From NCBI RefSeq assembly GCF_019703515.2, contig NC_059348.1:23980156-24044155 (forward strand): a stretch of 64,000 bases of DNA. The letters run 5' to 3'. Position numbers and translations under genes: made by a program. Positions 1 through 10,482 of this stretch are shown piece after piece; within the stretch, counting starts at the first letter, position 1, and every line of letters starts with the position of its first letter. Origin of the DNA: Myxocyprinus asiaticus (taxonomy: Eukaryota; Chordata; Actinopteri; Cypriniformes; Catostomidae). Under the pieces are notes generated by a model. It was not told the DNA's origin and did no database searches. It was given only the letters and a program-made list of their open reading frames with translations.

Positions 1-58
1 CGTGATAAGATGTGCGGATTAACTGTCTCAGACACAGAGGCAACTGAGATTACTTCGT
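1..58 (+). repeat. 3' fragment of tRNA-derived SINE
   Basis: This matches the distal body of the complete SINE at 2269-2711, including the 'gataagatgtgcggatt' and 'aggcaactgagatt' blocks. Its 5' part lies outside the window. It is the truncated member of a family with four copies here. Confidence 0.75.
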
Positions 59-330
59 TTGTGAAGTAAAAATGTAAACTTATAGGAAAAATGCAACCTC
101 CGAATAACGGTTATCTTTGATTAGGTGAATGTGATTATTTCCTGGTTTCCACAGGACCAGAATCAGTGTCTTAGTCAGACTGCAGGAAAATGTAAGCACA
201 TTTGAATTGATACAAAATTGATGGGAGATGGCACTTAGTAGCTCAGAAGAATAGGGGCGATGCCAGGGTACCGTAACATTCGGTAGCAACATGTTGACTT
301 CCCATTTGATCATGTTGCTTTCCCTCAAGT
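59..330 (+). repeat. Unnamed interspersed repeat, copy A (distal part)
   Basis: This stretch shares a series of blocks with 19260-19470 and 49100-49330: 'aaaaatgcaacctc', 'cctggtttcca', 'acatttgaa' and, near 310, 'tgatcatgttgc'. The similarity is patchy but collinear, which suggests an old repeat family. A SINE fragment abuts its left side. No coding potential is seen and the family is not recognised. Confidence 0.5.
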
Positions 331-2258
331 TCACATAACTGTGCTGAGAGAGTAACCACAGGTGTAATTCATCACATTAACTAAGGATATGTTCCACTAA
401 TTATGACAACCAGAATGATTAAGTATTTGGAACAGTGTATCTAAAACTTCTTTCCATGAAATTTGATATTTTGTTAACCAATGCAGTGGCATTCTTACAT
501 TTGTTGCTTAAGTGTCTAAATACTTTGTGGCCACTGTATATGCAGGTGAGTGAGTGTGTGTTGTCTTCACCCTGTCAGGGTTGGATTAGGCAGACAGAGC
601 GTGAGTGAGGTTGGAGGAGGAAGTCTCAGGGTAATAGTAGAGTGAAAGAAGCGCCCGAGGCTCATCCCACCATGTGGCAGTGCAGCTTCTCCTGCTGCCT
701 GAGAGCCATACACATACTTATTCACCCTCACCTTCACTGCCTCTCTCTGCGCTCACTCACCGCCTTACTCCACTCACTAATGTGTGAAGTCTTTTATAGC
801 TCCACTCACACAGGAAACTCAGGGATAATGGGAAATCAGCGTTCAATAAACCTTTGTGTGCTGAGCATTTTAAGTTTTAACAAGTCTACTGAAGCCATCA
901 TGTACAAAGCAACAAAATTATTTGCTCGAACTGTATTTTTAAATAAACATTATTAAAAAAAAAAACTAAATTTATTTGAGAACCAAAACTGTGTAGGTTA
1001 ATAAAACTTGCTTTTAGAGGATATATCTTAAATTAAATTTATCTTACTCTCCACATTGGCAAATTGTTTATTCTTCTTTTAAGCATAAATCAGAACAAAC
1101 TTTTGTGAACAAAATACACTTAATTCAAGATATATTCTATGTACAAAATGTTGTACATTTTATGTCAATTAAATTTATGATGTTTTAAGGATGTTTACTG
1201 AGAAAACAAGCCAAAAAAGCTTATTTAGAAAATTATTTTAGGAATGTAAAAATATGCATGGGTTGACCTTTTGGTTGTGGTTTGGGATGTTATTTCCTGT
1301 TGCTTTTAGATTGACTGATTGAATGCTGAGATGGTGACGAGAGGTAAAGCCTTTGAAAGCATGGCAACATTATGAACAGTATGATGATACATTACTCCGT
1401 TAAATTCAGAGGGCCATAGAACAGCCCCCACCCCTTTTAATGGCCAATTATGAAAGTGACTTTTATCTGCCCTCACCATGACAGACTTAAGCAGTCCTGA
1501 TTTTTCACCTCTGATACCACTGACACTTGTGATCTGCCGGACATGCCTTGTTTCTCATTCTAGTGCTTTTGTTTATATGATTGAATAGAGCCAGTGGTCC
1601 TAAGCCAAAATGACAGTGATTTTAAATTGTAGATGTTATATGTCCATTGGTTTTGTTATTTGTTCCTGTTTTTCATGGTTTTGTTCTTTTTGAATCTGAA
1701 TGTGGTAAAATAACTGTACATATCTGATAAAATGTAATTACCCTTATTGCAATTAAGCAATATCACATGAGCAACTGTTGTACACACCATTGTACTGGAG
1801 CAGCACAATTACAAATCTGATATTAAAATTCTACAAACAAGTAAATAAAGTAATTCACATTCCAGAAAATATTTGCCAGTAAGTTTGTGTATTTCTTCTC
1901 CGCCAACCAAAAATAAAAGAAGCCAAAGCATCAAGCATTATGTGTCACCATGCCATGCACAGAGTGAAAGCTGGTGTAGAACAGTATATGTGAGTGGAAT
2001 GGAGCTCAGAGCTAATTGAATTGAAGATCAGGTCATCCATACAGGTGGTGTGCAAAAGTACCATTAATAAAACAGGGGTACATACACATTTATTAAAATA
2101 CAGTATCTTGGAGCATTTTCTCAGACTACAAATTTTGCTTTGCTTTTCTGGTCTGTTCATTTATTTTGGCTTACTTTCTCATTAAAAATATATGTGGGGA
2201 TTATTAATGAATATAATTAAGTTTTCCTTTCTTCTTTTTTTTTTTTTTCCTTCAACAA
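331..2258. other. No recognisable gene
   Basis: This is AT-rich sequence without a convincing gene. A more GC-balanced piece at about 545-870 ends in 'ttcaataaacctttgtg', a polyadenylation-signal-like motif, and could be an old LTR or untranslated fragment. No matching second copy was found. The rest holds only short open frames with no recognisable motif. Confidence 0.4.
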
Positions 2259-2268
2259 TCCTAATCTA

Positions 2269-2711
2269 GGGGGGCCTGGGTAGCTCAGCGAGTAAAGACG
2301 CTGACTACCAGCACTGGAGTGGCGAGTTCGAATCCAGGGTGTGCTGAGTGACTCCAGCCAGGTCTCCTAAGCAACCAAATTGGCCTGGTTGCTAGGGAGG
2401 GTAGAGTCACATGGGGTAACCTCCTCGTGGTCGCTATAATGTGGTTCGTTCTCATTGGGGCGTGTGGTGAGTTGTGCGTGGATGCCGGGGAATAGCGTGA
2501 AGCCTCAACACATGCTATGTCTCCACGGTAACACGCTCAACAAGCCCCGTGATAAGATGTGCGGATTGACGTCTCAGATGCGGAGGCAACTGAGATTTGT
2601 CCTCCAACACCCGGATTGAGGCAAGTCACTAGGCCACCACGAGGACTTAGAGCACATTAGGAATTGGGCATTCCAAATTGGGGAGAAAAATGGGAGAAAA
2701 CAAAAAAACAG
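2269..2711 (+). mobile_element. tRNA-derived SINE, complete, with target-site duplication
   Basis: The head resembles a tRNA gene: an A-box-like 'tagctcagcgagtaa' and a B-box-like 'gagttcgaatcc' mark an internal RNA polymerase III promoter. The body is shared with the copies at 1-58, 17823-18243 and 45859-46301. The element is flanked by a perfect 10-bp direct repeat TCCTAATCTA (2259-2268 and 2712-2721), as expected of LINE-driven insertion. The 3' end is A-rich. It is non-autonomous and encodes no protein. Confidence 0.9.
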
Positions 2712-2721
2712 TCCTAATCTA

Positions 2722-3989
2722 AGCTGCATGAAGCTGCCTGAAAGGCTGGTTGCTGATTCTATTAATAAACTAATTATGGAGGAAAGCTCTCATAAACCAA
2801 CAATGATTATTCTTCTGTCTAATAAAGTCTGACTCAAGGCTAACCATCTATAACCAAGCTATATTTTCATTAAAATTAAGTCTGCCGTGATCAACTCTGA
2901 TTTCCATTTTCCTGTGAAGCACTCATTATTGTGAAATTTCTTTGGTTGTTTTGTTGCTATTGTATTGTATGGGATGCTGGAAGCACAGGTGATAAATCAA
3001 CAATGGTAACTGTGTCAGTTGCTTTAATATTGCATATTACATTTACAGCTCTCCACACTTTTTTCTTTTCATTTACAGTGAACTGAAGAATTGAAGTAAA
3101 TTGTGAATTGATTACAGCTGGCCCATTACTACAGACAGAATAGACTTTATTTCAAGTCTTTCAAGCCAGTCTGTTAGCTGTAGTAATTGCTTTCCATCAA
3201 GTAAATTTACTTTTGCCATGCTGAGTTAATGAAATCAAGTTATAACATTTATTCTTGAAATCAAAAGCTTAGACACTTAGTATAAGCCCATAAACAAGAC
3301 TGAGAAAGCAAAGATTTGATATCACACCTTCGAGATGAGATGATGTACAGGGCAAGTGTTACACTATGGAACACAGCTGACAGCAAGAATGTGACAGTAA
3401 GTTGCTGCCATATTTTTCCATTTTTGTGTCCAAAAAGGTTTCATGTAAACTGCATATTTCATGTGTTCTACAGTACACTCTTAAGTTGACAACCACCTGC
3501 CCTTGTGCTCCTGAAAACTTCCATGAATATGGATTTTTCCTCACTCCCCAAAATTGGATGACATGCCCTGTTCTCTGCTCTACAGGACCAGCATCATCTG
3601 TCCCTGGTTTGCACTTTCCCCATTTCACCCCTTCATGATTATTTTGGTTTTTATAATAAAAATAAAAGCCTCTCTGGGGCAAATTTTTTACACAGTTTTT
3701 GTAAAAATAGCTGGGTTTACATCCAACTATTTTTATGCACATTTTGAAATTGTGCATAAGAAATCCTTCATGGGAATGCTTGATATGCGAATAAACATTC
3801 TAAATTTGCATAAATGCGCTATGAGGAGTTTCTCACCAACAATTATGCCACGGTCTAAATAACTGAGATCAAATTTTTTTCCCCATTCTGATGGTTGATT
3901 GAAAATTAAATGAAGCTCCTGACCCATATCTGTATGATTTTATGCACTTCACTGCTGCCTCATGATTGGCTGATTAGGTAATCGCATGG
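2722..3989. other. No recognisable gene
   Basis: This is AT-rich noncoding sequence. Overlapping short frames around 3359-3860 have no recognisable domain and run on both strands. Nothing further can be supported. Confidence 0.4.
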
Positions 3990-4350
3990 ACAATTGTTTG
4001 TACCAGACGGGCTGGTTTGAATATTTCTGTTACTGCTGATCTCCTGGGATTTTCACAAAATAGTCTCTAGAATTTACTCTGAATGGTGCCAAAAACAAAA
4101 AACATCCAGTGAGTGGCAGTTCTGCAGATGGAAATACCTTGTTGATGAGAGAGGTCAACAGAGAATGGCAAGACTGGTTCGAACTGACTGGTTTGAAGTT
4201 TATAACTCATATAACCGCTCTGTACAATCGTGGTGAGAAGAATATAATCTCAGAATGCTATTCTGAGATGTGGGTTGGTGCTGTTTTGGCAGCATGAGAG
4301 GGACCAACACAATATTAGGCAGGTGGTTTTAATGTTGTGGTTGATCGGTG
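3990..4350 (-). mobile_element. DNA-transposon remnant, one terminal repeat visible
   Basis: The right edge ends in 'gtggttgatcggtgta', the inverse of a terminal sequence widespread in fish DNA transposons of the Tc1/mariner type. Inside is the familiar segment around 'gagaggtcaacagagaatgg'. A matching left terminal repeat is not clear, so the left border is a guess and the copy is a fragment. No transposase is readable. Confidence 0.5.
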
Positions 4351-4352
4351 TA

Positions 4353-5023
4353 TATTTTAAATAACCATCTGTTTCCTTGACTGCCTCTTCCCTGTGTGGT
4401 ACAAATGAAGATAGGCACACACAAATCGGATGATTAGTTGCGATACACAGTGAGGACAGTCAATCATGAAGATCAGATTCTGATCGGATACACTGCTACA
4501 ACACAATCATCTCTAGTGTGTCTCCGTGTGTGCGTATGTCTTTGGAGAGCAAGGTTTTGTAAAGAGGGGACGTGGCTAATTCAAAGGCTAGTCTGGTGGA
4601 AGTTCCAGATCGGCTAAAATCGCTTACAACACTTTTTGTGTAATTTTGTGTACACTGCAACCTGCATTTTATTTTTATTTATTTTTTTACCTTAAGGAGC
4701 TATATCATACCTAAGCCTTAAAGCCTTGTTGGTGTAACCAAATATAGTAAGGTTGATACAGTGATTTTTTACTTGAATAATATCTGATAACATGTTACCA
4801 TATTAAGCAATTTTTTTAGGTACAATTTTTTCAATGTATGCAAAACATTATGTTGAATTGGAGTGCTAATACCCTAAAACCCTTGAGACTAAGACATAAT
4901 AACTAGTTTTGGATTTGACATACTACTCGAGGAATGGTACGTATACAAACTGATTTTGTCACAAGACCTACCAAAAGTTGCTAAGAGCTTAGAAGTTTAG
5001 TGACTGACAGAGAACATCATGCT
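4353..5023. other. No recognisable gene
   Basis: AT-rich sequence with no recognisable coding region, RNA gene or terminal repeat. Confidence 0.4.
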
Positions 5024-5197
5024 TTATTCAGATGGTCTCACATTTGCATCCACTACAAGATTCTTCTTGATAATTATGCAGCTGTTCACAGCAGGGAAAC
5101 TTTTAATCAGTTCAATGTAATCATCTAGCTTTCGCATAAATGTTGTCTGTTTTTTCCCTTGGTAACTGCCTCCAGCAAAGAACTTGTCAGTGCTAAC
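5024..5197 (-). CDS. Unidentified exon-like reading frame
   Basis: On the minus strand a frame of about 57 codons stays open from a plausible splice acceptor (AG at 5198-5199) to a TAA stop at 5024-5026. The stop overlaps an AATAAA motif. Readable peptide segments include STDKFFAGGSYQGKKQ and MRKLDDYIELIKSF. I do not recognise the family. It could be the last exon of a host gene, or of a second gene of the adjoining Harbinger element, since such elements often carry a separate Myb-like gene. No upstream exon was found. Confidence 0.3.
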   Translation of the reverse strand, partial: VSTDKFFAGGSYQGKKQTTFMRKLDDYIELIKSFPAVNSCIIIKKNLVVDANVRPSE

Positions 5198-5224
5198 CTA
5201 TAGATGTTTTTTTGTTGTTGTGTA

Positions 5225-7302
5225 AACAGCCACAGAGCATGAAGTTCTGAGGTCAGATATGTTTGGGAAGATATCTACCAGAACCAAGCAGCAAATGGTA
5301 GAGTTGGGGTACTCGAGTACGGACTCGAGTCCGAGTCACGAGTCCAATTTTAATGTACTTGGACTTGTCACTGACTCGGATGCATTTTTACTCAGACTTG
5401 ACTCGGACTCAAGTCCAGTCGAGTCCATGCCATTTGTGATGCAATGACAAACAAACAAGCAAAGAAATAACATAACATAGGGTGACCATACATCCTCTTT
5501 TTCCCGGACATGTCCTCTTTTTCAGACCTGAAAAAAGCGTCCGGCCAGGATTTCAAAATTGCCTCTAAATGATTTGGCTTTGTCTTCATAATGATGTGCT
5601 CTCTACAGTTAGTATCATCATACATTCTGTGTATTTGATACTGCACACCAGTTTTCACTCATATATATGTCCTTACGTGTGATTATTCTGGCTGAGAGTG
5701 GCAGCGCGCACTCTTTCAAAGCACTTTCTCTCTCTCACACGCTGAATGTGTGTGCGGGAAAGAGATCGCCACACGTGCTCTACCACTCTCATCCAGAAAC
5801 ATCGATAACGTATGTACACTTTAAAAAGTACGTTCCCCAACTCTGCAAATTATTACGGAAATAGAACAAATGTTTTATCAGACTCACGTTACTATGCAAG
5901 CCATTTCTAACTGAAAATGTTGACTATATCGATACAAAATCAAATATGCTACATATTAGGGATATTTAAACTAAAATGATGGATGAAATAGACCATGATG
6001 TAAATTGTACAACTCAGTCCGTTACATATTTGTAACGCAACCTCTGTATGTTACCTGTAAAGCTGGCACATGTGTTTCAATGGCAAATACGAGTGAGGGA
6101 AGAAGTCTCTATTCACCTATTATCCATACTAAATATAATGTGAAAAGAACAACACATCAGCTCAAGGTGAGTTTGTCATAAAAAATTGTATCTTAACTTT
6201 AGGGAAGTAGGCTACACCTGGACACAGCAGGAGGACTGAAAAGTGTGAAGTGTAGTAGAATAAAAATATATTTCTAATGGTATCTGATCTTTTCTGTTTT
6301 TATTTTCTGTTTAAATTTTATGGGCATTATTAAATGTTTTAATATTACCATTTATTAAATGTATTAAAAACATTAAATGTAATTAATTACATTACATGAT
6401 TTCAACCATAATTTTAAATAAAACTAAACTAAATTGAATGGATAAATTGAAAATTAAGTAGAAATAAAAACTAAATTAAAATTTGAAATAATAACTCTGG
6501 TTGTATAGACTAACGCAGCTTTCACTTTCTTTAGTGTATGTTTGAGTGGAGGGGAAAAAATCAACAAATAATTGAAAAAGTCAACAGAACGCAATAAGAA
6601 GTGTTTGAAGGACAGTTTTGTCTTCATATACCTAAAGCATATGCTTTCATTCTGAGACCAATTTGAAGTTTGTTCAGCAGGATACTAATCATAAAATGTG
6701 AATATGAAATGCAACAGAGGTGTTTTTGTTGCATTTATATTGACAAATTGTTTTTCTTAGTTGTGAAGGTTAAAATAAGCTTAAAATACTGATGTTGAGT
6801 TTACAGTTACAATTTTAATTCAGATTAATTAACAGATTCATTCGGACTCGGACTTGGCCTGTTATGGACTCAGTCTTGAGTCCAACTCGACCCCTTTTGG
6901 ACTTGGACTCGATTGTTTAAAGACTCGGACTTGACTCGGACTCGACTAAGGTGGACTCGATCCCAACACTGCCTGAAACAAAGATTTCATTGTCTGCATG
7001 GAGAGCTCAAAATTAATCCAGACAGGGTCTGCAACATAATGTGTTGTTTTACACAACACGGCAAGGTAATAAATACAATTTAACTGTCATTTCAACTTCT
7101 AGCTATATTTTCCCCAATTATTTTATTTTAAATTATATGAGTTAAATATAATTTTCCTTTTAAAAGTGATCTTGCACTCCCAGACCTGGAGAAAGACCAA
7201 ATGCTTGAAGAACCAGCTTTGGAGATCACTGAGGCAGGAGATGAAGATGGATCTGGGCGTTATATTCGACAAATGATTGTAGAAAACATTTTCTCTGTTT
7301 GA
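5225..7302 (+). pseudogene. PIF/Harbinger transposase remnant, split by an insertion
   Basis: Three pieces of a Harbinger-type nuclease gene can be read in order. The first ends near 5290 with STRTKQQM. The second (6970-7062) reads CLKQRFHCLHGELKINPDR and, after a one-base frame change, CVVLHNTA, which corresponds to the conserved 'LHNIA' block of HARBI1-like transposases. A splice donor (GT at 7063) and an acceptor (AG at 7165-7166) lead to a final acidic exon, 7167-7302, ending in RYIRQMIVENIFSV. The first two pieces are separated by about 1.7 kb of another element. Terminal repeats of the Harbinger itself were not located. The catalytic first half is missing, so this is a fossil. Confidence 0.6.
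5290..6969. mobile_element. hAT-like non-autonomous element inside the Harbinger remnant
   Basis: The ends are inverted copies of each other: left 'agttggggtactcgag', right (reverse complement) 'agtgttgggatcgagtcc'. Both are followed inward by runs of a 'gactcgagtcc'-like motif (5310-5430 and 6840-6960). This terminal type is common in fish and is usually assigned to hAT-like families. The 8-bp flanks no longer match, so the assignment is tentative. A second repeat fragment starts at about 5477 ('agggtgaccatacatcc'). No transposase frame is seen. Confidence 0.5.
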
Positions 7303-7598
7303 CTGAGAAAACTGAATGAATTACTATTTTGAAATGTACTTGACACATATAATTTATTCATCAAACCAGTATTTACAAAAATGTGATGCAGAGGATCAGT
7401 AAAAACAACTGAAATACTATATAATTCTTCAAATCACTTAAATACAACTAAATTAATTTAGATTCTGTGTAGACCTATAGTAAACATTGCTTTAATTTAA
7501 CTACATAACAAGTAAAGTCAACAGGAAAATCTTAGAAATGATTAAATACAATTAATTGATTAATTAATTATTGGTAAATGAGATCTGCAGTTCATGTC
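7303..7598. other. No recognisable gene
   Basis: AT-rich spacer between the Harbinger remnant and the DIRS element. No feature seen. Confidence 0.4.
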
Positions 7599-7803
7599 GT
7601 CATGGTTACTGGTGTAACCTCCGTTCCCTGATGGAGGGAACGAGACGTTGGTGTTGATGTAGAGACACTGGGGGTCACTCTTGGGAGCCCGAGACACCTC
7701 TGGTCTTTGATAAAAGGCCAATGAAAATTGGCGAGTGGTATTTGCATGCCACTCCCCCGAACATACGGGTATAAAATGAGCTGGTATGCAACCGCTCATT
7801 CAG
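7599..7803. repeat. DIRS copy 1 left end: terminal hairpins and inverted repeat
   Basis: The outermost 50 bases form two short hairpins, GGTTAC/GTAACC and CGTTCCCT/AGGGAACG. Then comes an inverted repeat (7645-7803) pairing with 15577-15735. A TATAAAA at 7770-7776 points into the element. Confidence 0.85.
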
Positions 7804-7873
7804 TTTTTACGCTGAGGAGCCGATATAAGGTCTGGCCATTTCAGCGGGTAGTTCAGCGTTGTGGCAGGAGGGA

Positions 7874-7981
7874 CCAACGTCTCGTTCCCTCCATCAGGGA
7901 ACGGAGGTTACACTAGTAACCATGACGTTCCCTATCTGTCACTCACTCGACGTTGGTGTCGATGTAGTGACACTAGGGGTC
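7874..7981. repeat. DIRS copy 1 internal complementary region
   Basis: Bases 7874-7926 are the reverse complement of the left terminus (7599 onward). Bases 7927-7981 are the reverse complement of the right terminus (15704-15758). The two meet at 7926/7927, so this region reproduces the junction of a circular form. This is the hallmark of DIRS elements and serves as template for completing the ends. Confidence 0.88.
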
Positions 7982-8716
7982 CCTATACAAAACGCCACAA
8001 GGCTGAACTGTGTTACGTGAACTGGTGGTGTGTGGTGGGCAGACTTGCTGTGTGCCTCACACCAGGTCGACACGTAACCTCCCCCAACACAGTTATGAGT
8101 GTCGAACAGCCCTTTTTGGGGACAAGTCGACTACCCAAAGATAGAGACAGGCTTAACCCAGTCGTGGCCTCTTTTCCCCTTCTCTTTTTCCACTCCCTAA
8201 AAAAGAAGGGGGATTATCTGACTGGGCCGCCAGGTCTAGTCGGGGGGTGTCCCTCCCAAGGGGAGGACACCGCGGAGACCACACCTCGCCCCAAGTGAGG
8301 GGGGATATTTAAGTGGAAGAATACATCACATGGTCTTTCCAACCATGTGGAGAGTCTTCAAGGTAGATCCTGCCCAATGGGGGAGGAGTTACTACAACAT
8401 GGAGACTGGGGCAGAGGGGCTCTGCCCAAGGAAGATGAAGTTTGCCAGCAGGGAAACGAATTAGCAGAAGATATAGATCGCATGGTGTTAGCCTTACAGG
8501 GAACCGCCACATGCGGAGCACCTACCCCAGAACCGGGCTCTTAGTTAGCGCGTGTACTGGGCTGGCAGCGAGTCTCTCCGAAAACTCGACTGCCACAGGG
8601 CTCGGAGGAAGTCAACCAGGGAAAAAATGTTGTGAACACTACTGGGAATTAACAGCGCACGTCTTCAGCTCAAAAGGAGGTGGAAGGCGCTATGTGCAAG
8701 TGATACACCCGGCCGG

Positions 8717-9708
8717 CTATCCCGGGCTTATCCGCTTGTTGCGTGCCACTACCTGGGACGAAACCGGTTCCACCCAGAGGTTGTAGAACCTTGCAAAGGT
8801 GTTGGGTGTTGCCCAGCCCCCTGCTCTGCAAATGTCTGTTAGAGAGGCACCTCTGGCCAAGGCCCAAGAAGCCGCTACACCACGGGTAGAATGGGCTCGT
8901 AGCCCTACCGGGGATGGCATGTTTGGGCGAGATATGCCATAGTTATGGTGTCAACGAGCCAGTGGGCGATCCTCTGCTTGGAGACAGCGCTTCCTTTCCG
9001 CTGTGCACCAAAAGCAGACAAAGAGCTGCTCAGAGATTCTAAAGCTCTGCGTGCGATCCAAATAGATGCGTAAAGCACGCACCGGACACAGCGATGACAG
9101 GGCTGGGTCTGCCTCCTCCTGGGGCAGCACTTGCAGGTTCACCACCTAGTCCCTAAAGGGGTGGTGGGAACCTTGGGCACATAGCCCGGTCAGGGTCTCA
9201 GGAACACGTGAGAGTAACCTGGACCGAACTCCAGGGACGTTTCACTGACAGAGAACACTTGCAGGTCACCTTCCCTCTTGATGGAAGTGAGCGTAGTCAG
9301 GAGGGCAGTCTTCAAGGAGAGTGCCTTAAGCTCGGCTGACTGCAAAGGCTCAGAGGGGGCTCTCTGTAGACCCTGAAGAACTACAGAGGTCCGATGAGGG
9401 AACAAGGCATGGTCTGGAGGGATTTAGCCTCCTGGCGCCTCTTAGGAACCTGATGATCAGGTCGTGCTTCCCTAAGGACTTACCGTCGACTGCGTCGTGG
9501 TGTGCTGCTATGGCAGCAACGTACACCTTTGAGGTGGAAGGGGACAGCCTCCCTTCCAACCTCTCTTGCAGGAAGGAAAGCACTGATCTGACTGCGCATC
9601 TCTGGGGGTCTTCCCAACGGGAAGAACACCACTTAGCAAACAGACGCCACTTAAAGGCATACAGGTACTCGTAGAGGGAGCCCTAGCCTGAGTGATCGTG
9701 TCTACCAT
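8717..9708 (-). pseudogene. DIRS copy 1 tyrosine recombinase (broken)
   Basis: The integrase of DIRS elements is a lambda-type tyrosine recombinase. Readable blocks in order are an N-terminal core-binding segment (SFLQERLEGRLSPSTSKVYV), the box A region with its arginine (SIKREGDLQVFSV), the LRAHSTRGVAASW block giving H-x-x-R, and FARFYNL with the nucleophile tyrosine. They lie in different frames (9350-9583, 9190-9405, 8951-9145, 8717-8920), so several frameshifts or stops break the gene. All signature residues are still present. The product would insert the circular DNA intermediate without cutting staggered ends, which fits the lack of target duplication. Confidence 0.8.
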
Positions 9709-9725
9709 CGCAGATGGGAGACAGC

Positions 9726-10482
9726 TTAGGTCTTCCGCGTCCCGTCCAGGGGCCAGACATGGAGATTCCAGAGGTCTGGGCGTGGGTGCCGGATGGTGCC
9801 CCTTCCCTGAGAAAGAAGGTCCTTCGTCAGGGGAATTTCACGAGGAGCATGAGGTCCGAGCACCACGTCTGGGCGGGCCAGTAGGGTGCTACCAGGACGA
9901 CCTGCTCCTCGTCCTCCCTGACCTCGCACAGGGTCTGTGCAAGCAGGCTCACTGGGGGAAACGCATATTTGCAAATGCCAGGGGGCCAGCTGTGTGCCAG
10001 CGCGTCTATGCCAAGGTGGGCAGTGGGGAGGATTCTTGGGAGGCGAACAGGTGCACCTGTGCCTGTCAAATTGACTCCAAATCAGCTGGACCACCTGAAG
10101 GTGGAGTCTCCACTCTCCCTTGAGGGTAACCTGTTGTGACGGCACGTCCGCCGTAGTGTTGAGGTTGCCCGGGATGTGAGTGACTTGCAGCGACTTGAGG
10201 TGCTGCTGACTCCAGAGGAGGAGACGGCGGGTGATTTGTGACATACAACGAGAGCGCAACCCACCTTGTCGGTTGACATATGCTACCGTTGTCGTGTTGT
10301 CTGTCTGAACTAACACGTGCTTGCCCTGGATCAGCGGCCAAAACCTCAGCAGGGTGAGCAGAATTGCCAGTAATTCGAGGCAGTTGATGTGCCAATGCAG
10401 TCGCGGACCCGTCCAGAGGCCGGCGGGTGCGTGCCCGTTGCAAACAGCGCCCCAGCCCGTTTGAGGTGTCTGTCGTGACCAC
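9726..10482 (-). pseudogene. DIRS copy 1 RNase H domain (3' half of RT/RH gene)
   Basis: This is the continuation of the RT gene downstream of the insertion. The frame 10066-10482 begins with VVTTDTSNGLG (first RNase H aspartate). The frame 9726-10316 carries VQTDNTTTVAYVNRQGG and THIPGNLNTTAD, the later acidic residues of a DIRS-type RNase H. The change of frame between them shows a frameshift. The segment joins 12345 directly if the inserted 1862 bp is removed, as seen in intact order in copy 2 (58500-59959). Confidence 0.75.

Noticed and set aside
2271..2345. tRNA gene on the plus strand
   Set aside because: A- and B-box-like motifs are present, but the sequence continues into a 440-bp repeat with target duplication and has relatives in the window; it is a SINE head.
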